This document shows positions 47,101-56,797 of a stretch of 64,000 nucleotides of DNA, piece by piece. The position numbers were made by a program, and so were the translations under genes. Below the pieces are notes generated by a model. That model was not told the origin of the DNA, ran no database searches, and saw only the letters and a program-made list of their open reading frames with translations. The number at the start of each line of letters is the position of its first letter. Within the stretch, counting starts at the first letter, position 1. This stretch comes from Blepharisma japonicum (Eukaryota; Ciliophora; Heterotrichea; Heterotrichida; Blepharismidae). Location: contig CATKHK010000104.1 of NCBI GenBank assembly GCA_949751835.1, positions 62,001 to 126,000 of the forward strand, written 5' to 3'.

Positions 47101-47572
47101 AAAATCGGCTCCATTATTTTTGATGATGAAAACTATTATTCAGACGATTTTAATTGTATTGAATAAGACAGTAAAAAGGGCATCAGATATTGGTCATGGA
47201 ATTGTATTTATTGCTGTCATGATCATTTATATAGCATTTATTTTTCGGTTTAAGCCTTATAACTATGCAAGATTCAGCTTATGGCAAGGCATGAGCTTGA
47301 TAGGAGTCGTGTGGTTAGCATTGCTATCAACAATTGGGTTGGGTTTTCAAAGTAGCAGTCTCTCAACACCTTTGCTGCTTATTTTGATTTTTGGATGGAT
47401 TTTGATGGTTTCTTTTGGACTTTATGTGCAGCATAAAAAGTATCCAAGCATGCTTTATAGAGCTAAGGCGAGAGACACCAATACTCTATTTAAATTTGCT
47501 TTTACATTTGGCAAGGTGTCAAAGAAGAGGCTGGAACAGTTTAAAAAGGGATCAAAAACTGTTTCAATCTAA
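44108..47572 (+). CDS. Large receptor with extracellular ligand-binding lobes and multi-pass membrane region, copy 1
   Basis: A 1154-aa single-exon protein; the frame runs through TGA (Trp) at 45980-45982, 46505-46507 and others. Signal peptide: about residues 12-35. The extracellular part (36-780) looks like two periplasmic-binding-protein/ANF-receptor lobes: one at about 36-345 (FFSLLRYFNWTEGIVFFND is typical of the family) and a clearer one at about 360-770 (SRSMGSYIAVDKINEG, LTSFGSAVAIGTLHLLQKLNMSIPCIGS, YGQLISLVSVMRWKKATIIYEN, SYYDSVYLVGNALDY). A membrane region (about 780-1110) with seven to nine spans follows, then a short basic tail. The membrane part does not show class-C GPCR motifs that I recognise. 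Probable chemoreceptor; ligand unknown. Confidence 0.82.
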
Positions 47573-48186
47573 TAAATATAATTTATATAAATTGAAAATA
47601 CTAAATGTCCTTTTGCAAATATATAAAGCAGAGTATTTAATTATCCTTTTATACATAAATTTTAGAAGTTTACTTATTATGCATAGTTTCAGCTTTAGCT
47701 TTTGTTTAACTGCAGATTATAAGATCAGTTTAATAATTAAGCAATAATATCATATTTTCAAAGCTTTCCTGGTTTTCCATCTAATTAGGTGTATAAAAAA
47801 TATCCTTAGTTTTATCACAAAAACTTTCATATTTGAGACATGCTACAATTTTTGATTGAGGCTTTGAATATATGTTTCATTTGCTAAATCATCATTTCAA
47901 GGGCAATCTATATCTATACTTATCTATTTTATAAATAAAAAAAAATTAGCAATATTTTTATAAAGAGTAGCCGAGCATTTTGATATGTTAAAATACACTA
48001 AATCAAGTGTGCAAAATACTTTTATAAGTTATGAAATGAGCATATAGTATAGCATACGTTATTAAATAAAAGACTTTGTTTTATTGGGTAAATAAGTTAG
48101 ATTGATTGGATTAATTAAATAACTGCTAATCCTAGGTGTACAAAAGTAAACTTCTATAAATTGCATTACTAAAGGATTTTATAAGT
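47573..48186. other. Intergenic region downstream of receptor 1
   Basis: AT-rich. 47619-47920 is similar to 53163-53460 downstream of receptor 2, so the duplicated segment extends about 330 bp past the stop codon. No gene seen. Confidence 0.6.
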
Positions 48187-48640
48187 TTGACCTTGCAGTT
48201 TGAAACCAAAGGTAAGCTGCAAGTGAGGTCCACAGAGAAAAAGATTTGGATAAATTATTTGAAAAAATTATAATTAAGAAAAAAAGAGGGATGTTATTTG
48301 TAAAATTTATAAATATTTCTTGGATAATTCAGTAAAGCTCGAAGCTTATGGAATTTTTGTAAAAACTTTAGAAAAATGAAATAAATTATAGGATTCAGTT
48401 CAAATTTAATTGTAAGCTGAATATAACTATTATAGTTTTTAATGAAGTAGGTAATAATAAGATTATTTATTTAGAAATTAATCAAACCAAGCTGAGATGC
48501 TCTCTATATATCAACAGCTTATATCAATAGATACATCCCTCTGAGGCAAATTATGGAAGTAGAGCTTTGCGAGCTGGAAAGTCTTTTATTAACTGCAATA
48601 AAATATTAAAAAGGTATATTAAGAAAAGATTTTATTAAAT
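48187..48640 (+). pseudogene. Decayed 3' copy of the unknown gene at 41923
   Basis: Nearly collinear with 42838-43297 (last exon of the intact gene): TTGACCTTGCAGTTTGAAAC at the start, then recognisable LDKLFEK, KLEAYGI, RIQ and MEVxLCELESLLLT segments, broken by deletions, frameshifts and stops. The 5' exons are absent, so the duplication breakpoint lies inside this gene, near 42838/48187. Confidence 0.85.
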
Positions 48641-49439
48641 TTTATTTATTAATTTATCATCCAATTAATAATTTATTTTTTTAAATTTATTTTGATAAAT
48701 TGATATAATTTAAATTAAATTTTCTTAAGTAATCGGCAATTTTGCATAGAAAGAGCATTTTGATATAAAAAATATTAATTAATAATTTTTAAAATTAAAG
48801 ATGAAATAAAGGTATTCATATTTTTCAATATTCTGCTGCTAGATGAGTGAATAAAGCTGCAAGTGCCAGACAAACTCTGAACTTTTCAAGCTAAAATTTT
48901 CCTACCCTCTTTATTTGGGTCTGAGTGGTAATAATAAGAACTTTACTAATCAAATTTAAATACTATCAAGATTCTCAATAACATGCTAGGTAAATTTTTC
49001 AAAAATTATTATAGCTACAGCATTATTTCTAATAAAGTAAATTATTTAACTTGATTTTTACTATCCTAAATAAGGATAAATATTGTTATCGCATGAAATC
49101 AAAGGGATTTGACTTGATTTGAAAATATTTTAGTGCCTAAGGAATATGAACTGATATTTAAGAAATGTTCTTTTGGATGCTATTTAAATAAAATTTTGCA
49201 TACGAAAGCTTATGAAATTACAGAATAATTTAATTTGGCTAATATTCAGTATTTTGTAGTTATTATAAATTTTATTATGCATCTTAATAAATTTAGGTAA
49301 ATATCAAACTCAGATAATAATTTTAAAAAATTTTGTGTTTAATTTTTATTGGTAGCCAAATAGAAGCTTGCTGAATGCTGGTTAATAATTTAAAATATAT
49401 TGAATGGGTTGGCTTTGATCAAGATTTTATTACTAAAAT
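48641..49439 (+). other. Upstream region of receptor 2 (duplicated)
   Basis: Diverged counterpart of 43298-44107. The final ~70 bp before the ATG are the best conserved part. Confidence 0.6.
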
Positions 49440-52400
49440 ATGATTGTTTTTTATTTTTTTACAATTAATATGCAGTCAATTCAATGCCAACTTTGGAAAG
49501 CACTAGTGCTCTTTGTTCTTTTAGTTAAAATCAGTTCAATAGAAATCATATCAGTTTTTTCTGATAATCCTCAAACAAATGCGAATTCTGATAACATATA
49601 CGCAAATAAGCCCTATTTTCTTGAAACTTTAAAAGCTGTTGAACCTTTTGCTGAGTTTCACGAATGCAACTTTTCAAAAATAATTGAGTGTCTCTCATCT
49701 TACCCAAATACTTCCATCTTGCTTGACTTATCAAACGACCTTGATGTCCACCTTTCCCTTTCCCAAATAAGCAAAAATCATATGTTGATTCATTTGATTT
49801 TTAATAATGACCTGAAGTACTCCAATAAGTGGACTTATTCAATCACGCCTTCAAAATCAAGCCAAATGGATGCTTTTTTTAGCTTGCTCAGATATTTCAA
49901 CTGGACTGAAGGAATAGTATTTGGCAACGACCTAAGCTATGAATTAAAAACTGAAATTAATCAGTTTTCATCAGAGCTCAAGTTTATTCCTGTGGGATCA
50001 GATACAAACATTGATCAACTGATCAAAAAAATAGTTTTTCGGCTTGGAGAAACTCTTTACTATATTCTAACAGATTCCCTACAATCAGTTTACTTGCAAA
50101 ATTCTTTGAAAAATGCAGATCTTTTGAATGCTGGAACAGGAATTATTTTAGATCAGAAAAGCGGCTACAATTGTACATGTGAAGGAGCACTGATAATTAC
50201 TGAAATTGGCCATGAATTTGATTCCAACCCTACCGAGTATATAGTAAAATCCATCATTGATATCGTTTCATATTTACTGAATAATATTTCTTCAGAATCT
50301 CTCAACGAACTTGTGTCGTTACTTGATTTTTACCTTCCATACAAAAGTATAAAAAATGGGTTTTCAATTGTCAATATTCAAAACGGTCAAAGAGTAATTG
50401 TTGGCTCCATTATCAATAAGAAAGTTAATCTTACTAGGGAACTAGTTTTCCCTGGGAAAGAAAAGAATACTCCAAAATCAACCAAAAAAGTGCTAAAACT
50501 CAGCATAAATGATGGGATATCTAATCCTGGCTTTGCTCCCAGTGATGACTCGAAATCCCGTTCAATGGGCTCCTATATAGCTGTAGATAAAATTAATGAA
50601 GGTTCAAATATTTTATCTAATTTCCAAGTCAGTATATACAGTTTTGATTGTGGAATTACTATATTCAATGAATCGTTTGCAAAAGCCTGTTTCACAAAAG
50701 ATGCTGATCAATTGGGTTTAGCCCATTTAACTAGTTTTGGGTCTGCAGTAGCAATCGGAACGTTGCATTTGCTTCAAAAACTAAACATGAGTATTCCTTG
50801 CATTGGCAGCACAAATATTGACCCATCTTTGCAGTCTCCAGCAGCTTTTCCGATGTATGTAAGAACGATTGCTTCGTCTACATATGGACAACTTATATCA
50901 TTAGTAAGTGTAATTGGATGAAAAAAGGCTGCAATAGTATATGAAAATAATGGATGGAGCATCACTGCTTATAAGCTCATAGTAGATATGTCAAAATACT
51001 TAGGAATTGAACTGATTAACCCTGAAAATTTACGCGCTATACCTCCAGGATTGAACAGAACTTCAATTTTGGACCATGAGAATGTTTTTCAAGCGATCAT
51101 AAATTCACAAGCAAGGTTATTAATACTATTGTGCCAGTATCCAGTATCTAATTATGTAGCAGAATATTTGTATGATTTAGGGATGAGGAAAGGAGATCTT
51201 GCTATATATGCAGGGGCAGCTGACACCCTTAGCTATTTTTTAAAAAATGATACATATTTATATAAAAGATTTGCAGTTGGGTATTCAGCTGTGACAATTA
51301 TTTATCCAGTATGAGCTGGAGAAGTTGGTCAAGATACCAAAAATAGAATTTTCAACAAATATCATAAACAGCCAGCAGCTAGTTGCTCTTATTATGATTC
51401 TGTTTATTTAGTAGGAAACGCTTTAGACTATATGATTAATAGAGGACAAAATTATACTGACCCAAAAAAATTAATGAAGGTAATAAGAAGCATGAAATTT
51501 GTTGGATGCACTGGAACGGTAAGCATTGAAAATGGTAGCAATGACCGAATTTTTGATACTTTTGTAATTCAAGCAATTAAAGCTAACGAAGATGGAAATC
51601 CATTAATCTATACTGTTGGGGAGATGAAGCCATTTAGTGCCCAGCTCTTGTCTCTTGAAGAGCCTATAACTTATGCAGATGGGACAACAAATAAGTCAAG
51701 CGATTTAAGAAACGCTAATTATGAATGCCCGTTCCCTGACGATAAAGTTCAAACTTTTGCCAAAGGACGAGCGATTAACTTCATAATTTGTTTTACAGTT
51801 AGTTTGACGACTATAGTAATAACTTTTATAATATGAAAACAATGGTGAAATATTCCTATTGAAGCCCTCAAAGATAAGCATGAAATTTCTTTACAAGATA
51901 CTATAGTGGGGCTGACTATTGCTATAGAATTTTTTCAATTCTCAGCTATGGGGCCAGATGCCTCTCTTATAAGTTCTTTCCTCTATAATATTAGCAACGC
52001 TTTGTCTTTAAATTTGGGGAATATTTTTAAAATGAGAAATGGGATTTTTTGAATAGTGGTGGATATTGTTTACGGAGGAATATTTTCATGGGTTATATTT
52101 TGCGCAGTTGTTTTATTTAGACTCGACGAAAAATGGCAATTTATATGGATTTTTAGATTTTTAGGATCAGCTGAAGATTACCTAATGCCGATTTTAGGAA
52201 ATCTTTGCTTTATTCCTTTTGTTTCAATCTGCCTTGATATATTTGTGTGTGATCAGTCTATCGGTGATAATTTCACTGACAGTTTTCTTGCGAAAGACTG
52301 TTTTTATTTCTGCTGAAAGGATGAACATTTATATTATGCTATTTTTGCATTTATTGCATTAATAGTTTACGAGCCACTAGCTGTATTTTGTCGTCCTCTT

Positions 52401-52901
52401 TGGCAAGAAATACAGCCAGCACTTCATGTAAAATCGGCTCCATTATTTTTGATGATGAAAACTATTATTCAGACGATTTTAATTGTATTGAATAAGACAG
52501 TAAAAAGAGCATCAGATATTGGTCATGGAATTGTATTTATTGCTGTCATGATCATTTATATAGCGTTTATTTTCCGGTTTAAGCCTTATAACTATGCAAG
52601 ATTCAGCTTATGGCAAGGTATGAGCTTGATAGGAGTCGTGTGGTTGGCATTGCTATCAACAATTGGGTTGGGTTTTCAAAGTAGCAGTCTCTCAACACCT
52701 TTGCTGCTTATTTTGATTTTTGGGTGGATTTTGATGGTTTCTTTTGGACTTTATGTGCAGCATAAAAAGTACCCAAGCATGCTTTATAGAGCTAAGGCGA
52801 GAGACACCAATACTCTATTTAAATTTGCTTTTACATTTGGCAAGATGTCAAAGAAGAGGCTGGAACAGTTTAAAAAGGGATCAAAAACTGTTTCAATCTA
52901 A
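49440..52901 (+). CDS. Large receptor with extracellular ligand-binding lobes and multi-pass membrane region, copy 2
   Basis: A 1153-aa tandem paralogue of the receptor at 44108, one residue shorter (KQPAAS against KQPAGAS). Same layout: signal peptide, two ligand-binding-type lobes, seven to nine membrane spans, short basic tail. The frame reads through TGA at VIGWKK, YPVWAGE, FIIWKQWW, IFWIVV and FCWKD. At two of these codons copy 1 has TGG, a synonymous TGG/TGA exchange. The last 150 residues differ at one position (KMSKK against KVSKK), while the N-terminal 100 residues differ at many, pointing to uneven constraint or gene conversion. Ligand unknown. Confidence 0.82.
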
Positions 52902-53713
52902 TAAATATAATTTATATAAATTGAAAATACTCTGAATCATTTAATTTCGCTTACTGAACAAACGAATTTTAAGACCAAACTCTATTTTAAGCAAATAGAA
53001 TAATAAATCATTTGAATTTTAGCTTGAGACCTCAAAAAACTGCGAATAATCAAAACCCTAGGCTTAGTTGATTAGCAACTACCTATAAAATTGAATTTTT
53101 ATAAACTGCAAATGGCAATCCTCATAAAATGCCAAGATAGAAATTGCTACTATTTCATATTGCATATACATAAAATAGACATTTAATTATCTTTTAATAC
53201 ATAATTTTAGAAGTGTATATATTATGTGTAGTTTCAGCATGAGATTGTTTAACTACAGATTATAAGACAAATTAAATAATTTAACGATAATATCCTATTA
53301 CCAATTTTTCCTGATTTCCAACTAAATAGGCTTATAAAAATATCCTTAATTTTACAACTAATAATCAAAAGACTTGTATATTTAAGGCATGCTAATATTT
53401 TTGATTGAGGCTTTTGAGTATACGTCTCATTCGATAAATTATCATTTTAATGACTTCTTTTTCATAACACAAAATTTTTGGAAAAATCTCAAAATTTGTT
53501 GCCAGGCCTAAAATTCTAAATATACCAAAAACATTGCACACTTTTATATTACTTTGAACAAACCAAATTTTCATTTTTTTTGGTTGGCTTGTATTTTTTT
53601 CTCCATATAATTCGTATTTCAAAATTGTTATCTTCTTTCGATCCATCCTTATACCATAAAACTGATAAAGTCTTAAATTTTCGTAATTTAGAGGTTACAA
53701 TTAAATTTTAGCA
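52902..53713. other. Intergenic region downstream of receptor 2
   Basis: About 230 bp (52935-53160) has no counterpart after receptor 1, so it is an insertion here or a deletion there. Then 53163-53460 is homologous to the flank of receptor 1. The minus-strand frame 53392-53646 lies in this diverged repeat and is not supported. Confidence 0.55.
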
Positions 53714-54034
53714 TTAAAATAAAATACAAGCACATGAGCATTTGTCTTTTCCTACTAATTTGGACTCAAATCCCTTCAAATTAATTTCAGCGCTCTTTCC
53801 GTCTCTTGGGGATTCTTCAGCTGAATCTACAGTGATCTTTTTGGAAGGGTTGGGGCTATGCAATTCATTTTCGTTTTCTTCTTGAATCAACCAGAGAGCT
53901 TCTCTCATAGTAGATACTGATTTTTTGCTAAAGCGGAAATTATTATGACATGGAGATGGCCCTTCACTTGATTCCCATTGCTCAGAGACTTCTGATATTC
54001 GAGATAAAATTGTATCAACGTTACCTTCTGTCAT
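53714..54034 (-). CDS. Small lipid-anchored (CaaX) protein
   Basis: A 106-aa acidic, Ser-rich protein without a recognised domain. The C-terminus is KCSCACILF: CILF is a CaaX box, and Phe at X favours geranylgeranylation. The two cysteines just upstream could be palmitoylated, as in Rab or Ras tails. There is no GTPase fold. All Trp codons are TGG, no intron. Probably a membrane-tethered regulator or a substrate of kinases (many Ser/Pro sites); function unknown. Confidence 0.68.
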   Translation of the reverse strand: MTEGNVDTILSRISEVSEQWESSEGPSPCHNNFRFSKKSVSTMREALWLIQEENENELHSPNPSKKITVDSAEESPRDGKSAEINLKGFESKLVGKDKCSCACILF

Positions 54035-54846
54035 TTTTATTATTTCATATTTATCTGCTTTATTTTACAAGGAATTTAAGTGAGCTAAAAAACATTTGAA
54101 TGAAGTTTATTAATATAAAAACTAGCTCTTAAAAATTTTGTAATCGTTAAAAATATAAGAATATAAGAGCGCAAAGCCTACTTGATAAATTAAAAATCAA
54201 TGATGCTAGATGGATGCTGAAAAGCATTAAGGGTTAGAATAAATTAAGAAAATGAAATAAATCTATAAAACAGAATAAGAATTTGGATCGCTAAGGATGG
54301 TATTAGGTAAAGCTAGATTAAGATGCAAGAAAATGGAGGGTAGGACAGGAAGGTAAAATTGCCCAGTGTAAGAAAATTTAATAAAGTGATAATTGCTCAT
54401 ATCTCAGCTAAAATTCGCTAAAAAGTTGGTATAGATGTAAAGATATTTAATAAACGCTTTTTTGTGCAAGAAGTGTAATAAATAAGAAAATATATGTAGT
54501 CTAATGACGAAAATTAAAATCAAAATTATGAGACAGTATCAATGTTTATTTATTTAATTGTTTAAAGTAATAATAAAAATCTATATTTTATTTGATTTTA
54601 ATAGAAAGCGTATTTTTATAGGTTTGCAATTGAAATGGTATTTATAAATATAACTCAAAAATCTTAAGAGATCTACATGCTTTATTGGCTTCAATCAAGA
54701 CAAGGATATTGCTAGGAATATTTTAAGCATATTTTGATATTTCATATATAAAACGGCAGAATTATGCTTACTTCAAACACCAAAGCGTTTCGCTATACAA
54801 GCTATTCAGATGCAAAGTTATATCAGCCAACTTATATTCATAATAA
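54035..54846. other. Divergent intergenic region
   Basis: AT-rich. A 33-codon ATG frame (54764-54868, beginning MLTSNTKAFRY) overlaps the VPS9 start in another frame and could be an upstream ORF. No 15-nt intron links it to the VPS9 frame. Confidence 0.45.
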
Positions 54847-55877
54847 ATGGGAGATCGTGGAATTAACATAAATTCTTTTAAAGAAAAGCTTCAGCATCCT
54901 TCATCTAAAAAGCTCTTAGACCAAATCCTCTAGTATTCCATATCCAGCTTTCTTGAATACCGTCTCACTCCTGATCTTCCAAGATCTGAAAAAAGTGCCA
55001 GAATTCATGCTCTAGTAGAGCAGTTTGAAAAACAGCTAGGAAACTACTCTTGCTGGCGAGGCTCAGATTGAAGCGAAATTGATGAAAGTTCTGAAGCGCT
55101 GGAGTACATAATAACGAGAGAAAAATACAAGTAAATTTTATTCAGGATTTTATTCGAGACAGAGCCTCTTGAAAGAAATTTGGACGAGCAGCTCATGCTT
55201 GCTTTCAATTCATTTGAATTTATAAAACCAAGACACTTAGACATCCTAATCCCACCAGATAAAGAAATTATTTTTACCCCAGCAATTGAACGTATGTATT
55301 ATATCAGATAGATATACAAAATATCAATAAATACACCTCACCACGAGATAAACTAGTATGCATTTCAAATTGTTTTAGAATTATTAACAGTAGACTTTAA
55401 ACAGAAATTATATCAAGCATTAATGAAGGAAGTGTGGCTCATGGCGCTGATGAGTCTTTGCCTATGTTTGTATATGTGGTTTTGAAGTCTAAAACTCCCA
55501 AGCTTTTTAGCAATTATTATTATATCAAAAGGTTTAGGTACCCTCCAAGAATTGATCATAGAGATAATGTAGAGTTTAGATGAACATTTACAAGCATGAA
55601 AATTGCTTTGAAATTTATATTAGAATTGAGCGAAAGCAAATTGAAATTAGATTCTAATGAAAATTATGAAGACTTAACAAAAGGGTCAAGAGAAAAATCG
55701 AGGTCTTGCCAGACTTCTCCAATTCCCCCTGAAAATCCTGAGGTTGAGCTCGAGCCTATTTTTAAACCAAATTATAAAGGTACAATTTCAGTTGATCATT
55801 TTGTGGAGAATCCAGAAGATTTAAGGCAGTTTATTGATGATTATTTTGCGCTATTAGGATCTAAACATCAAAAATAA
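54847..55877 (+). CDS. VPS9-domain Rab guanine-nucleotide exchange factor
   Basis: A 321-aa protein assembled from five exons. It matches the VPS9 domain of Rabex-5-type Rab5/Rab21 GEFs: EALEYIITREKYKILFETEP (lead helix), then SPRDKLVCISNCFRIIN, HGADESLPMFVYVVLKSKTPKLFSNYYYIKRF, where the conserved Asp of GADE contacts the Rab P-loop. Introns: 54933-54947, 55131-55145, a doubtful one at 55292-55311, and 55390-55404. Two TGA codons are Trp (GSDWSE, EFRWTF). The start at 54847 gives MGDRGIN. The short Lys/Pro C-terminus is disordered. Acts on early endosomes or phagosomes by activating a Rab5-type GTPase. Confidence 0.82.
54933..54947 (+). other. 15-nt intron 1 of the VPS9 gene
   Basis: GTATTCCATATCCAG, phase 2; removes a TAG. 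A at position 10. Confidence 0.8.
55131..55145 (+). other. 15-nt intron 2 of the VPS9 gene
   Basis: GTAAATTTTATTCAG, phase 2; removes a TAA. A at position 10. Confidence 0.85.
55292..55311 (+). other. Unusual intron 3 of the VPS9 gene (20 nt?)
   Basis: The reading frame before (DKEIIFTPAIE) and after (NKYTSPRDKL) differ by two, which fits removal of 20 nt beginning GTATGTATTA and ending AGATAG. The first 16 nt (ending CAG) would match the normal intron pattern but would leave a TAA in frame. Confidence 0.45.
55390..55404 (+). other. 15-nt intron 4 of the VPS9 gene
   Basis: GTAGACTTTAAACAG, phase 1; removes a TAA. A at position 10. Confidence 0.8.
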
Positions 55878-56090
55878 TAAATATAGAGCATATAAAATCA
55901 TTAATTATAATATATAGCATTTCTAAATATATTATTTCTATTTATTATTTTTGAAAACAATTAAAATCTAATTTAGCTCAAATTTGTAGCGATATAAAAA
56001 GTATTAGAAGATTATGAAATAATCGCAACTTAGTTAGTTGATTCATTATCATTGCTCTGCCAAATATATATATATAAATAAACATTAGCA

Positions 56091-56690
56091 TTATTGAGGA
56101 TTTGCCTCTTGTTTTGGGGCTAATAAATACGATTTTTTTGTCGGTTTTGGTGGCAGTAGCAAGTTTTCTTCTTTTTTTTGTTTCTTCTTCACGAAATCTG
56201 CAATTAGGGCCTGATACTCTTGTTGATTCATAGAAACTAGTCCTTCTTCTTCCATTAAAAGAGCTTCATCAATTTCTTTCATGGCAGACTCATCCAACCT
56301 TGAAATTCCCAGCATCTCTCTCAAATGTTTATTCTCTCTTATTAAATGGTCAATTACAAGCTGATCCTCTTTATCTTGTTCAGAGATCTCAAAAGCTGCT
56401 TGTCTCATCACTTCAAGCATACTTAAATATCTTTCTTTTAGTCGAAAATTGGACTCAGCCAAAGAGTCAGCTTTTTTTCTTTCTTGGTTTATTTGTTCTT
56501 CTAAAAAATCAACTTTTTGGCCGCGAATTTTTTCATTATCGAATTCCTTTTTAAGATCTTTTAGTTTGTCTGCGACTGCTTCTAGGACTACTCGAAAATC
56601 TTCAACATCTTCATGCAAACTTTTGTTGTCGGAAATAAGATTTCTGATAAGAGTTTGAGTGTAATTTAGATCAGATTTCAGAGGTTTCAT
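56091..56690 (-). CDS. Coiled-coil protein of the FGFR1OP2/SIKE type
   Basis: A 199-aa, almost wholly coiled-coil protein (residues 10-140). The block ENKHLREMLGIS near 118-130 is characteristic of FGFR1OP2/SIKE, adaptors of the STRIPAK phosphatase-kinase complex. A basic, Pro-containing tail follows (PPKPTKKSYLLAPK). Assignment rests on that motif plus length and is therefore moderate. No TGA codon, no intron. Confidence 0.65.
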   Translation of the reverse strand: MKPLKSDLNYTQTLIRNLISDNKSLHEDVEDFRVVLEAVADKLKDLKKEFDNEKIRGQKVDFLEEQINQERKKADSLAESNFRLKERYLSMLEVMRQAAFEISEQDKEDQLVIDHLIRENKHLREMLGISRLDESAMKEIDEALLMEEEGLVSMNQQEYQALIADFVKKKQKKEENLLLPPKPTKKSYLLAPKQEANPQ

Positions 56691-56797
56691 TATTTTATTT
56701 AATTTAAAGCTATTTTATTAAATATTTATAATTTACTTGGTATTCCAAGAGTTTTGCATAATAATTACCTAATTAAGATATCTATTTGAAAGTTGTA

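Noticed and set aside
53392-53646. 84-aa minus-strand frame
   Set aside because: Sits in the diverged duplicated 3' flank of receptor 2; the counterpart after receptor 1 has no such frame.
55292-55307. Normal 16-nt intron in the VPS9 gene
   Set aside because: It matches the intron pattern but leaves an in-frame TAA before SPRDKL; kept only as an alternative.
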